Positions 1 through 9,222 of a stretch of DNA of 40,622 bases are shown here, in pieces. Position 1 is the first letter of the stretch. The number at the start of each line of letters is the position of its first letter. Under the pieces are notes generated by a model. It searched no databases. It worked only from the letters and a program-made list of their open reading frames with translations, and was not told the DNA's origin. Location of the stretch: contig CACZSI010000036.1 of assembly GCA_902783775.1 (NCBI GenBank), forward strand, positions 1 to 40,622, written 5' to 3'. The translations under genes were made by a program, and so were the position numbers. The stretch comes from an uncultured Lachnospiraceae bacterium (GTDB lineage: Bacteria; Bacillota; Clostridia; Lachnospirales; Lachnospiraceae).

Positions 1-654
<654 letters not shown>

Positions 655-674
655 GTAACAAATTAGATCCAATA

Positions 675-706
675 GGGTCCGGCTTAAATGGGCCGGGCCC
701 TTTTTT
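675..706 (+). terminator. Rho-independent terminator after gap
   Basis: A 9-bp GC-rich stem (GGGTCCGGC at 675-683 with GCCGGGCCC at 692-700, one G-T pair) closes an 8-nt loop and is followed directly by six T residues at 701-706. It should separate much of gap transcription from pgk, although some read-through or a separate pgk promoter is needed to express the genes downstream. Confidence 0.9.
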
Positions 707-782
707 CACGAAAGCTAAAAAGCTTGAGAAAAAAGTTATATTTAGAAGATTGCAGATTGCAATGTTATGAAAGGAGCACAAA

Positions 783-1988
783 ATGCTTAACAAAAAATCA
801 GTTGATGATATCAATGTAAAAGGATTAAAAGTATTAGTACGTTGTGATTTTAACGTACCATTAAAAGAGGGAGTTATCACAGACGAGAACCGTCTTGTAG
901 CTGCACTTCCTACAATCAAGAAATTAATTGCAGATGGAGGAAAGGTTATTCTTTGCTCACATCTTGGAAAGCCAAAGGGAGAGCCTAAGCCAGAGCTTTC
1001 ACTTGCACCAGTTGCTAAGAGACTTTCAGAGTTATTAGATCAGGAAGTAGTATTCGCAGCTGACGATGAAGTAGTAGGCGAGAATGCTAAGGCAGCAGTT
1101 GAGAAAATGAACGACGGTGATGTAGTTCTTTTAGAGAACACTAGATATCGTGCAGAAGAGACAAAGAATGGTGAGGCATTCAGCAAGGATTTAGCTAGCC
1201 TTTGTGATGTATTCGTAAACGATGCTTTCGGTACAGCTCACAGAGCTCATTGTTCTAACGTAGGTGTTACAGAGTATGTTGACACTGCAGTAGTAGGATA
1301 CTTAATGCAGAAGGAAATCGATTTCTTAGGAAACGCTGTAAACAATCCAGTAAGACCATTCGTAGCTATTTTAGGTGGTGCTAAGGTAGCAGATAAATTA
1401 AACGTAATCAATAACCTTCTTGAGAAGTGTGATACACTTATCATCGGTGGTGGTATGGCATACACATTCGTAAAAGCTCAGGGTGGTTCTGTAGGTATTT
1501 CATTAGTAGATGATTCTAAGTTAGATTACTGTAATGAAATGCTTAAGAAGGCTGAGGAATTAGGAAAGAAGATTCTTCTTCCTATTGATACAGTTGCTTC
1601 AGCTACATTCCCTGATCCAATCGATGCTGAGATTGAAACAGAGATTGTACCAACAAACGCTATTCCTGATGGAATGGAAGGTTTAGATATCGGACCTAAG
1701 ACTAGAGAATTATTTGCTAACGCAGTTAAGAGCGCTAAGACAGTTGTTTGGAACGGACCTATGGGAGTTTCAGAAAACCCATGTTTAGCAGCAGGAACAA
1801 TCGCTGTAGCTCAGGCATTAGCTGATACAGATGCTACAACAATTATCGGTGGTGGTGATTCAGCTGCCGCAGTTAACAACTTAGGATTCGGAGATAAGAT
1901 GACACATATCTCAACAGGTGGTGGAGCTTCTCTTGAATTCTTAGAGGGAAAAGATCTTCCTGGTGTAGTAGCTGCAAATGATAAATAA
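783..1988 (+). CDS. pgk: Phosphoglycerate kinase
   Basis: Cytosolic kinase that transfers the acyl phosphate of 1,3-bisphosphoglycerate to ADP, producing ATP and 3-phosphoglycerate. At 401 residues it has the normal family length. N-terminal substrate-binding motifs are [20 protein letters not shown] and ENTRYRAEE. The central [12 protein letters not shown] signature and the C-terminal nucleotide-binding motifs [26 protein letters not shown] and [10 protein letters not shown] are all present and intact. The start is fixed by the ribosome site AAGGAG at 771-776. It lies between the gap terminator and tpiA, 39 nt before the latter, so pgk and tpiA are probably co-transcribed. Confidence 0.98.
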   Translation: MLNKKSVDDINVKGLKVLVRCDFNVPLKEGVITDENRLVAALPTIKKLIADGGKVILCSHLGKPKGEPKPELSLAPVAKRLSELLDQEVVFAADDEVVGENAKAAVEKMNDGDVVLLENTRYRAEETKNGEAFSKDLASLCDVFVNDAFGTAHRAHCSNVGVTEYVDTAVVGYLMQKEIDFLGNAVNNPVRPFVAILGGAKVADKLNVINNLLEKCDTLIIGGGMAYTFVKAQGGSVGISLVDDSKLDYCNEMLKKAEELGKKILLPIDTVASATFPDPIDAEIETEIVPTNAIPDGMEGLDIGPKTRELFANAVKSAKTVVWNGPMGVSENPCLAAGTIAVAQALADTDATTIIGGGDSAAAVNNLGFGDKMTHISTGGGASLEFLEGKDLPGVVAANDK

Positions 1989-2027
1989 TATTGTATATAG
2001 ACAATAAAAAATAATAGGAGAATCAAA

Positions 2028-2777
2028 ATGAGAAAAAAGATTATCGCAGGCAACTGGAAAATGAATAAGACTCCTAGCGAGGCAGTTGCATTAATTAATG
2101 AATTAAAACCATTAGTACAGAATGAAGAAGTAGATGTAGTATTTTGTGTACCAGCTATCGACTTAGTACCAGCTATGGAGGCAGCTAAGGGAACAAACAT
2201 CAACATCGGTGCTGAGAATATGTACTTCGAGGAGAGCGGAGCATACACAGGAGAAATCGCACCTAACATGCTTACAGATATCGGAGTTAAATATGTTATT
2301 ATCGGACATTCAGAGAGAAGAGAATACTTCGCTGAGACTGATGAGACAGTTAACAAGAAAGTATTAAAAGCTTTCGAGCACGGAATCACTCCTATCATTT
2401 GCTGTGGTGAGACATTAGATCAGAGAGAGCAGGGCGTTACTATCGACTTTATCCGTCAGCAGATTAAAGTAGCATTCTTAAATGTTACAGCCAATCAGGC
2501 TAAGGAAGCTGTAATCGCTTACGAGCCAATCTGGGCTATTGGTACAGGAAAGACAGCTACATCTGATCAGGCACAGGAAGTTTGTGCAGCTATCAGAGAG
2601 TGCATTAAAGAAGTTTATGATGAGGCTACAGCTGAGGCAATCAGAATTCAGTACGGCGGATCAATGAACGCATCAAATGCTAATGAATTACTTTCAAAAC
2701 CTGACATTGACGGTGGATTAGTTGGTGGAGCCAGCTTAAAGCCAGACTTTGGACAGATTGTAAACTATAATAAATAA
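2028..2777 (+). CDS. tpiA: Triosephosphate isomerase
   Basis: Cytosolic TIM-barrel enzyme interconverting dihydroxyacetone phosphate and glyceraldehyde 3-phosphate. Its 249 residues match the usual length. Visible catalytic features are the N-terminal AGNWKMNKT with the active-site Lys, GHSERREYF with the electrophile His, the catalytic Glu in [15 protein letters not shown], which also contains the flexible loop 6, and the phosphate-binding [10 protein letters not shown] and GGLVGGASL segments. The start follows AGGAG at 2016-2020. It lies close behind pgk and ahead of a hairpin that separates it from gpmI. Confidence 0.98.
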   Translation: MRKKIIAGNWKMNKTPSEAVALINELKPLVQNEEVDVVFCVPAIDLVPAMEAAKGTNINIGAENMYFEESGAYTGEIAPNMLTDIGVKYVIIGHSERREYFAETDETVNKKVLKAFEHGITPIICCGETLDQREQGVTIDFIRQQIKVAFLNVTANQAKEAVIAYEPIWAIGTGKTATSDQAQEVCAAIRECIKEVYDEATAEAIRIQYGGSMNASNANELLSKPDIDGGLVGGASLKPDFGQIVNYNK

Positions 2778-2786
2778 TTTAAATAA

Positions 2787-2806
2787 GGGCACCTTTTTAG
2801 GTGCCC
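2787..2806 (+). terminator. Hairpin after tpiA, weak terminator or attenuator
   Basis: A perfect 7-bp stem, GGGCACC at 2787-2793 and GGTGCCC at 2800-2806, encloses a 6-nt loop. No run of T follows directly; the only T-rich stretch is at 2814-2819. It may therefore act as a leaky terminator or as a 3'-end stabiliser within the pgk-tpiA-gpmI run, not as a full stop. Confidence 0.55.
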
Positions 2807-2875
2807 TATAGATGTTTTTAGAGATTGCTAATTAACTGATAAATAAATAATCCGAAAGGTATATGGTGAAGAGAA

Positions 2876-4420
2876 ATGAGTAAGAAACCAACAGTATTAT
2901 TAATTCTTGATGGTTATGGTTTAAACGAAAATGAAAAGGGTAATGCCGTAGCACAGGCTAAGACACCTGTTATGGATAAATTAATGAAGGAATATCCTTT
3001 TGTTAAAGGTTATGCTAGCGGAATGAGCGTAGGTTTACCTGATGGACAGATGGGAAATTCTGAGGTAGGACATATGAATATGGGTGCCGGAAGAATTATT
3101 TACCAGGAGCTTACTAGAATTACTAAAGAGATTGAAGATGGTTCATTCTTTGAAAATGAAGAGATGAACAAGGCTATTGACTTTGCAAAAAACAATGACG
3201 GAGCACTTCACGTATTCGGTCTATTATCAGACGGTGGAGTACACAGTCATATTTCACACATAGAGGCAGCTATTGAATTAGCTAAGAAAAAAGGAATGGA
3301 TAAGGTTTATGTTCACGCATTCCTAGATGGAAGAGATACACCTCCTTCATCAGCAGCTGATTATATGCAGCAGTTAGTAGATAAGATGGACGAGATTGGA
3401 GCAGGAAAGGTAGCTACAATCAGCGGACGTTACTACGCAATGGATAGAGATAACAACTGGGATAGAATTAAGATGGCTTATGATGCAATGACTAAGGGTG
3501 AGGGCGAGAAAGCTACTGATCCTGTAGAGGCTATTAAGACTTCATATGCTAATGATAAGACTGACGAGTTCATGTTACCAACAGTTATCGAGACAGACTC
3601 AAATCCTACAGCTACTATCAAAGATGGAGATGCTATTATCTTCTGTAACTTCAGACCTGATAGAGCACGTCAGATTACTAGAGCATTCTGTGCTGATGAT
3701 TTCGATGGTTTTGACAGAGGAAACAGATTAAATGTGACATTCGTATGCTTTACAGAATATGATGTTACTATTCCTAATAAATTAATCGCATTTAAGAAGG
3801 TTGAGATTACTAACACATTCGGTGAGTTCTTAGCTAAGAATAACTTAAAGCAGGCTAGAATTGCCGAGACAGAGAAGTATGCTCATGTAACATTCTTCTT
3901 CAATGGCGGTGTTGAGGAGCCAAACCAGGGTGAGGACAGAATTTTAGTTAATTCACCTAAGTACGTTCCAACATATGATAAGAAACCTAGAATGAGTGCT
4001 TACACAGTTTGTGATAAGTTATCAGAGGCAATTACTAGCGGTGAGTACGATGTGATTATCTGTAACTTCGCTAACCCTGATATGGTAGGACATACAGGTG
4101 TATTAGAGTCAGCAATTGAAGCTATCGAAGTTATCGATAAGTGTGTAGGTGAAGTAGTTAACTTCATTAAAGAAGTAGACGGACAGTTATTCATCTGTGC
4201 TGACCACGGAAATGCAGAAATGCTAGTAGATTATGAGACAGGTGAGCCATTTACAGCTCATACTACAAACCCAGTTCCATTTATCTTAGTAAATGCTGAT
4301 GAAAAGTATACATTAAGAGAGAATGGAGTATTAGCTGATATCGTTCCTACATTAATCGAATTAATGGGAATGGAGAAACCAGAAGAGATGACAGGTGAGT
4401 CTCTGCTTGTAGAAAAATAA
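2876..4420 (+). CDS. gpmI: 2,3-bisphosphoglycerate-independent phosphoglycerate mutase
   Basis: Metal-dependent mutase of the alkaline phosphatase superfamily that interconverts 3- and 2-phosphoglycerate. The 514-residue length is typical. It begins with the metal-binding LILDGYGLN. The phosphoserine nucleophile lies in GQMGNSEVGHMNMGAGR (residues ~55-72). Substrate-binding motifs HAFLDGRDTPP, GRYYAMDRD and FRPDRARQ follow. The second set of metal ligands is in NPDMVGHTG, ADHGNAEM and TAHTTNPVPF. The ribosome site is weak (GAAAGG at 2854-2859, about 16 nt before the ATG), but no better in-frame start is present. It closes the glycolytic block. Enolase is not in the window. Confidence 0.97.
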   Translation: MSKKPTVLLILDGYGLNENEKGNAVAQAKTPVMDKLMKEYPFVKGYASGMSVGLPDGQMGNSEVGHMNMGAGRIIYQELTRITKEIEDGSFFENEEMNKAIDFAKNNDGALHVFGLLSDGGVHSHISHIEAAIELAKKKGMDKVYVHAFLDGRDTPPSSAADYMQQLVDKMDEIGAGKVATISGRYYAMDRDNNWDRIKMAYDAMTKGEGEKATDPVEAIKTSYANDKTDEFMLPTVIETDSNPTATIKDGDAIIFCNFRPDRARQITRAFCADDFDGFDRGNRLNVTFVCFTEYDVTIPNKLIAFKKVEITNTFGEFLAKNNLKQARIAETEKYAHVTFFFNGGVEEPNQGEDRILVNSPKYVPTYDKKPRMSAYTVCDKLSEAITSGEYDVIICNFANPDMVGHTGVLESAIEAIEVIDKCVGEVVNFIKEVDGQLFICADHGNAEMLVDYETGEPFTAHTTNPVPFILVNADEKYTLRENGVLADIVPTLIELMGMEKPEEMTGESLLVEK

Positions 4421-4428
4421 ATAATATC

Positions 4429-4457
4429 TTGATTTTAGTGTTGTGTTATGGTACACT
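4429..4457 (+). promoter_or_regulatory. Candidate promoter for the secG operon
   Basis: The -35-like TTGATT (4429-4434) and -10-like TACACT (4452-4457) are separated by 17 bp. The -10 is preceded by TGG, giving an extended -10. It sits in the 71-nt gap between gpmI and secG, which is where a new transcript would be expected. This is sequence inspection only. Confidence 0.45.
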
Positions 4458-4491
4458 TTACTATGTTTGAGATTATTAGGAGGTAAACGAA

Positions 4492-4737
4492 ATGACTTGG
4501 TTAAAAGTATTAACATTAGTTTTTATGATAATATGTTTTGCTATTAATATCGTAGTATTAATGCAAGAAGGTAAGCAGGCAGGACTTTCCGGCACAATCA
4601 CAGGTGCAGCTGACACATATTGGGGAAAGAATAAAGGTCGTTCTATGGAAGGTAAACTTATTAACATTACTAGAGTATTGACTGTTTTATTCTTTGTTAT
4701 GGCTATTGTACTTAATTTACCATTCCTTAAATATTAA
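4492..4737 (+). CDS. secG: Preprotein translocase subunit SecG
   Basis: Small integral membrane subunit of the SecYEG channel that assists SecA-driven export. The 81 residues form two hydrophobic helices (about residues 3-23 and 58-77) joined by a Gly-rich cytoplasmic loop containing VLMQEGKQAGLSG, which is the recognisable SecG core. The start is set by AGGAGG at 4478-4483. The order secG-rnr-smpB is conserved in many Firmicutes and supports the call. A strong hairpin terminator follows before rnr. Confidence 0.92.
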   Translation: MTWLKVLTLVFMIICFAINIVVLMQEGKQAGLSGTITGAADTYWGKNKGRSMEGKLINITRVLTVLFFVMAIVLNLPFLKY

Positions 4738-4762
4738 TTAAGGTTTGATTATGGATTTGATG

Positions 4763-4797
4763 CAGGTGTAAGTATTGCTTACACCTGTTTCTTTATT
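4763..4797 (+). terminator. Terminator between secG and rnr
   Basis: A perfect 10-bp stem, CAGGTGTAAG (4763-4772) and CTTACACCTG (4778-4787), closes a 5-nt loop and runs into TTTCTTTATT. The rnr coding region begins only 13 nt after this tail, so the structure must be partly read through or regulated if rnr is transcribed from upstream. Confidence 0.88.
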
Positions 4798-4809
4798 ATG
4801 AGGGTTTTT

Positions 4810-6771
4810 ATGACAGAAAGAGATATAGAGATTAAACAGAAGAGTGAGTTAAAGAATGCTGACTATGTAACAGGTATCTTTATTGGAAATGAAAAGGGAT
4901 TTGGTTTCGTAGAAGTAGAGGGGATGGAAGAAGACTTTTTTATTTCTAAGTCAGATGTTAATGGTGCTATGCATCATGATACTGTTATGGTTCAGGTTTA
5001 CCCTGGAAGAAGTGGTAAAAGAAAAGAAGCTAAGGTGGTTAAAATCTTAGCTCATGAGATTAGAGAAGTAGTAGGATACTTTCAGAAAAATAAAGGATTC
5101 GGCTATGTATTGCCGGATAATAAAAAGATTAATTACGATATTTTTGTTTCTAAAAAAGATATGTATGGTGCCGTAAACGGGCATAAAGTAGTAGTTAAGA
5201 TTAAAAAATACAGTAAGAACGGTAAGAAACCGGAAGGTTTTATAAAAGAGATATTAGGACATACTAATGATCCCGGCGTGGATATTATGTCCGTAGTAAA
5301 AAGTTATGGAATCGAATCTAAGTTTCCACATAAGGTTATGGAGCAGGTTGAAAAGATTCCGGACAGTATAAGTGAGGCGGATATTGAAGGTCGAAGTGAT
5401 CTTAGAAATATAGATATGGTAACTATCGATGGGGCTGATGCGAAGGATTTAGATGATGCAGTAAGCCTTGATTTTGATGGAAAATTTTATACTCTAGGGG
5501 TACATATTGCAGATGTTACTCATTATGTAAGAGAGAACAGTCCTCTAGATAAGGAGGCACTTAAAAGATCTACTAGTGTTTATTTAGTAGACAGAGTTAT
5601 TCCGATGCTTCCTCATAAACTATCTAATGGGTTGTGTTCACTAAATCAGTTAGAGGACAGATTAGCCCTAAGCTGTATTATGAAGGTGGATAAAAAGGGC
5701 GAGATAGTAGATCATTATATTACTAAGAGTGTTATCAATGTCAATAGAAGAATGACATATGATGAAGTAAATGGTATTATTAATAATGACAGTTCATTAA
5801 GAGAAAAGCACGAAGATTTAGTGCCTTTATTTGATAGAATGTATGAGCTATCTAGGAAGCTTAGAGCTAACAGAAATAGGAGAGGTTCTATCGGTTTTGA
5901 GACTAAAGAGTGTAAGATTATTTTAGATAAAATGGGGCATCCTACAGAGATTAAGCCATATGACAGAAATGATGCCACACTTATTATAGAAGATTTTATG
6001 TTAGCGGCTAACGAGACTGTAGCTGAAGATTTTTATTGGAGACAGGCTCCATTTGTTTATCGTAATCACGCAGAGCCGGATATTGAAAAAATAAAGGAAC
6101 TTAGAACTTTTGTGAGAAGTTTCGGGCATTTAATTAAGTTCTCTAATAATAAAATATATCCTACGGAAATTCAGAAATTGTTAGAGGATATTAAGGGTAA
6201 GCCGGAGGAGAGCTTAATTAGTCGAATGGCATTAAGATCAATGCAAAGAGCAGAGTACAGTCCAGAGTGCAGAGGGCATTTTGGATTAGCCGCAAAGTAT
6301 TATTGTCATTTTACATCACCTATTAGAAGATATCCTGATTTACAGATTCACAGAATCATTAAGGAAGCATTAACAGGCGGATTAGACGATAACAGGGCAT
6401 CTCACTATAATAAGATTTTAGGTGAGGTGACTAAAGATTGTAGTGAAAACGAGAGAAGAGCTGAGGACGCAGAGAGAGAGACTGATAAGATTAAGAAAGC
6501 TGAATATATGATGAGATATATTGGCGAAGAGTTTAGCGGAATTGTATCAGGTGTCACTAATTATGGAATATATGTAGAATTAGAAAACACAGTGGAGGGT
6601 ATGGTTCACGTTAGCACTATGATGGATGATCATTATAATTTCCACGAGGACAGTTACAGTATGGTAGGCGAGAAAACAGGTAAGGTTTACAGCTTAGGAC
6701 AGAAGGTAAATGTTATTGTGGAAAATGCTAATAAGGTTAGCAAGAATATAGATTTTATATTGGCAGACTAA
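4810..6771 (+). CDS. rnr: Ribonuclease R
   Basis: Processive 3'-5' exoribonuclease that degrades structured RNA and works with tmRNA/SmpB in quality control. From ATG 4810 it is 653 residues. Two N-terminal OB/cold-shock domains are visible (about residues 20-70, KGFGFVEVEG, and 80-135, NKGFGYVLPD). The RNB catalytic core follows, with the metal-binding aspartates in DGADAKDLDDAVSL, and near the end there is an S1 domain (FSGIVSGVTNYGIYVELEN). The long basic tail of E. coli RNase R is absent, as is common in Firmicutes. I prefer 4810 to the in-frame ATG at 4798 because GAGGG at 4800-4804 lies 5 nt upstream, whereas 4798 falls in the terminator tail. It is followed 20 nt later by smpB. Confidence 0.96.
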   Translation: MTERDIEIKQKSELKNADYVTGIFIGNEKGFGFVEVEGMEEDFFISKSDVNGAMHHDTVMVQVYPGRSGKRKEAKVVKILAHEIREVVGYFQKNKGFGYVLPDNKKINYDIFVSKKDMYGAVNGHKVVVKIKKYSKNGKKPEGFIKEILGHTNDPGVDIMSVVKSYGIESKFPHKVMEQVEKIPDSISEADIEGRSDLRNIDMVTIDGADAKDLDDAVSLDFDGKFYTLGVHIADVTHYVRENSPLDKEALKRSTSVYLVDRVIPMLPHKLSNGLCSLNQLEDRLALSCIMKVDKKGEIVDHYITKSVINVNRRMTYDEVNGIINNDSSLREKHEDLVPLFDRMYELSRKLRANRNRRGSIGFETKECKIILDKMGHPTEIKPYDRNDATLIIEDFMLAANETVAEDFYWRQAPFVYRNHAEPDIEKIKELRTFVRSFGHLIKFSNNKIYPTEIQKLLEDIKGKPEESLISRMALRSMQRAEYSPECRGHFGLAAKYYCHFTSPIRRYPDLQIHRIIKEALTGGLDDNRASHYNKILGEVTKDCSENERRAEDAERETDKIKKAEYMMRYIGEEFSGIVSGVTNYGIYVELENTVEGMVHVSTMMDDHYNFHEDSYSMVGEKTGKVYSLGQKVNVIVENANKVSKNIDFILAD

Positions 6772-6791
6772 TTTAGAAGGAAGGTTTAGAT

Positions 6792-7256
6792 ATGTCTAGT
6801 GCAGAAAGATTAATTGCAAATAATAAAAAAGCATATCATGATTTTTTTATACTTGAGAAATTCGAGGCGGGAGTGGTGCTCTGTGGGACGGAGGTTAAAT
6901 CACTTAGAGCCGGTCATTGCAGTATAAAGGAAGCTTATGTGAGAATTGAAAACGGTGAGGTTTTTGTTTTCGGTATGCACATTAATCCTTATGAAAAGGG
7001 AAATATTTTCAATAAAGATCCCCTAAGACCTAAGAAGTTACTTATGCATAAAAAAGAAATTAATAAGTTGATTGGTCAGATAGGAGAGCAGGGTGTAACT
7101 ATTGTTCCATTAAAAGTATACTTTAAGGGAAGTTTAGTTAAGATGGAAATAGGTTTAGCTAAGGGTAAAAAACTTTACGATAAGCGTAGAGATATAGCTA
7201 AAAAGGACCAGAGAAGAGAGGCCCAGAGAGAATTTAAAATTAATAATTTAAGATAA
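6792..7256 (+). CDS. smpB: SsrA-binding protein SmpB
   Basis: RNA-binding partner of tmRNA, needed to deliver it to stalled ribosomes for trans-translation. The 154-residue length is standard. The conserved blocks are NNKKAYHDFFILEKFEAG near the N-terminus, GTEVKSLRAG, FVFGMHINPYEKGN, the LLMHKKEI segment, and a basic C-terminal tail (KGKKLYDKRRDIAKKD) that folds in the decoding centre. The ribosome site is AGAAGGAAGG just upstream. Linkage to rnr is classic. The ssrA tmRNA gene, often adjacent in relatives, was not seen here. Confidence 0.97.
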   Translation: MSSAERLIANNKKAYHDFFILEKFEAGVVLCGTEVKSLRAGHCSIKEAYVRIENGEVFVFGMHINPYEKGNIFNKDPLRPKKLLMHKKEINKLIGQIGEQGVTIVPLKVYFKGSLVKMEIGLAKGKKLYDKRRDIAKKDQRREAQREFKINNLR

Positions 7257-7279
7257 ACGGCGATTTGAAAGGAGATAAA

Positions 7280-8464
7280 ATGTTTACAGAATCATTAGTA
7301 AAATTAGGAAAAGTAAGATCAGAGATTAGAGAGATTTTTGAGTACGGTAATAAGAGAAAAAAGGAAATTGGAGAGGAGAATGTTTTCGATTTCAGTATTG
7401 GAAATCCTAGTGTTCCGGCACCTGAGAGTGTGGATAAGGCTATTATGGATTTAGTTAATAATTACGACTCAGTAAAATTACATGGATATACATCAGCTCA
7501 GGGTGATGCAGAGGTTAGAGGAAGTATTGCTGATTATATTAATAATAGATTTAAGACAGAGATTACAGCTGATAATATTTATATGACATGTGGTGCAGCA
7601 TCCTCTCTTACTATTATTTTCAATGCAATCTTACAGAAAGATGATGAGTGTATTGTATTTACTCCATACTTCCCTGAGTACGGTGTATTTATGGAAAGAA
7701 CCGGCGCTAAGTTAGTGGAATGTAAATCTGATGAGAATACATTGCAGATAGATTTTGATGAGTTAGAGAAGGTTATTACTGAAAAGACTAAGGCGGTGGT
7801 AATTAACTCACCTAACAATCCATCAGGTGTAGTTTATACAGAAGAGACTATCGAAAAGTTAAGTAAGAAGCTTAAGGAAAAGGAAGAAGAGTACGGTCAT
7901 AGTATCTTCTTAATTTCTGATGAGCCATATAGAGAGTTAGTATATGATGGACAGGAGTTGCCATATTTAATTAACTATTATGATAATACATTTGTATGCT
8001 ACTCATATAGTAAAGCATTATCACTTCCAGGTGAGAGAATCGGATATATCGTAGTTTCACCTAAGATGAAGGATGAAAAGGATGCTTACGCGGCAATCTG
8101 TGGTTCAGGAAGAGCGCTAGGTTATGTTTGTGCTTCAAGTATGTATCAGAGAGTTATCGAAAAGTGTTTAGATGACACAGCAGATACATCAATTTATAAA
8201 AAGAATAGAGATTTATTATACAATGCATTAACTGATATGGGATTTGATTGTATCTATCCTGACGGAGCGTTTTATTTATTTATGAAATCAAAGGGTGAGG
8301 ATGCCCGTGCATTCTGTGAGAAAGCTAAGGAGTTTGAATTATTATTAGTTCCGGCTGACAGCTTTGGTACACCGGGATTTGTAAGAATTGGTTATTGTGT
8401 AAAGACAGAGCAGATTGAAAATGCATTGCCTGCGTTTGAGAAATTAGCACAGGCTTATAAATAG
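7280..8464 (+). CDS. PLP-dependent class I/II aminotransferase
   Basis: Cytosolic fold-type I aminotransferase of 394 residues, probably acting on an amino acid and a 2-oxo acid. The substrate cannot be told from sequence. Visible motifs are FSIGNPSVPAPESV near the N-terminus, the cofactor-binding TCGAASSLTI, INSPNNPSGVVY, the Asp that contacts the pyridine nitrogen in LISDEPYREL, and the Schiff-base lysine in YSYSKALSLPGERIGY. The C-terminal Arg for the substrate carboxylate is in GFVRIGYC. ATG 7280 follows AAAGGAG at 7268-7274. An in-frame TTG at 7265 overlaps that site and is rejected as the start. It shares an operon with smpB upstream and the small Cys protein 9 nt downstream. Confidence 0.9.
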   Translation: MFTESLVKLGKVRSEIREIFEYGNKRKKEIGEENVFDFSIGNPSVPAPESVDKAIMDLVNNYDSVKLHGYTSAQGDAEVRGSIADYINNRFKTEITADNIYMTCGAASSLTIIFNAILQKDDECIVFTPYFPEYGVFMERTGAKLVECKSDENTLQIDFDELEKVITEKTKAVVINSPNNPSGVVYTEETIEKLSKKLKEKEEEYGHSIFLISDEPYRELVYDGQELPYLINYYDNTFVCYSYSKALSLPGERIGYIVVSPKMKDEKDAYAAICGSGRALGYVCASSMYQRVIEKCLDDTADTSIYKKNRDLLYNALTDMGFDCIYPDGAFYLFMKSKGEDARAFCEKAKEFELLLVPADSFGTPGFVRIGYCVKTEQIENALPAFEKLAQAYK

Positions 8465-8473
8465 GAGGCTGTT

Positions 8474-8656
8474 ATGGCAGGTCAATACAGTTGCGAATAT
8501 TGCAGTAATTATGTCTATGACGAGGAGTACGAGGAGTACGCCTGCGTGGTCAATATGGATGAGGATGATTACGCTAGATTAATGCAGTTTAAAAACAGCT
8601 CATGCCCATATTTTTCTTATGGAGATGAATATAAAATAGTGAGACATCAGATGTAG
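8474..8656 (+). CDS. Small Cys-rich acidic protein (DUF6472-like)
   Basis: This 60-residue protein has an acidic, tyrosine-rich sequence with the pattern CEYCSNYVYDEEYEEYAC, a further Cys in SSCPYFSYGDEY, and an IVRHQM ending. The spaced cysteines suggest a small metal-binding (zinc-knuckle-like) fold. I recall a similar short family in Lachnospiraceae named DUF6472, but have not checked this by search. It has a good AGGAGG site just before the ATG and sits tightly between the aminotransferase and the PAP2 phosphatase. Its function is unknown. Confidence 0.75.
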   Translation: MAGQYSCEYCSNYVYDEEYEEYACVVNMDEDDYARLMQFKNSSCPYFSYGDEYKIVRHQM

Positions 8657-8667
8657 GAAGGTGGAGC

Positions 8668-9174
8668 ATGAAGAAGGAAACATATATAAAAATTACTGAT
8701 ACCATAAGAAAGAATGAAAAGTTAGAAAAGGCTATAATAATCGCTAATTTTGCTCTGACTTTTTTTATCTACATTCTCTTTGGCGGATTATTGTTTATGC
8801 TTCTTTTAATGAAGGACTTAAGGTTTATGAGGGTGGTTTTGACAACCGGAATTTCCTTTGTGGCATTAAGTATTGTCAGAAAGAAAATTAATTCAGTAAG
8901 ACCATATACTAAATATGGATTTAAGCCTATAGTAAACAAGGAAAAGCCGGGAGAATCCATGCCGTCTAGACATGTATTTTCTTGCTTTGTTATTGGAATG
9001 GCATTTTTATATATTGATACATCCCTAGGAGTTATCGTCCTAATTCAGGGTGTGTTAATGGCTATTTTAAGGGTGGTTATTGGAGTGCATTTTCCTAAGG
9101 ATGTTATTGTTGGCGCACTGGTGGGAATTATCAGCGGAATAATTGGTTTTTATTTAGTTCCGGGAATATTGTAA
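8668..9174 (+). CDS. PAP2-family membrane phosphatase
   Basis: This 168-residue integral membrane protein has the three-part PAP2/haloperoxidase signature: KKINSVRP, the PSRH segment with the catalytic His region (residues ~93-96), and RVVIGVHFPKDVIVG with the second catalytic His and Asp. About five hydrophobic segments surround these. Members dephosphorylate lipid phosphates such as undecaprenyl pyrophosphate, phosphatidylglycerophosphate or phosphatidate; which one applies here cannot be told. It begins 11 nt after the small Cys protein, with GGTGG as a modest ribosome site. Confidence 0.9.
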   Translation: MKKETYIKITDTIRKNEKLEKAIIIANFALTFFIYILFGGLLFMLLLMKDLRFMRVVLTTGISFVALSIVRKKINSVRPYTKYGFKPIVNKEKPGESMPSRHVFSCFVIGMAFLYIDTSLGVIVLIQGVLMAILRVVIGVHFPKDVIVGALVGIISGIIGFYLVPGIL

Positions 9175-9222
9175 ATTGGTATATATTTTCGGTTAGGGTT
9201 AAAAGGATTTGTGAGGAGTAAA

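Noticed and set aside
749..762. GATTGCA direct repeat upstream of pgk
   Set aside because: Two 7-bp copies in tandem in an AT-rich leader are too short to distinguish from chance or to call an operator.
1811..2398. Long open frame on the minus strand opposite pgk and tpiA
   Set aside because: It spans two unmistakable + strand glycolytic genes and the gap between them, its translation resembles no family, and no ribosome site supports it. It is a codon-bias shadow.
7265..7279. TTG start for the aminotransferase
   Set aside because: The added codons are the ribosome-binding site of ATG 7280.
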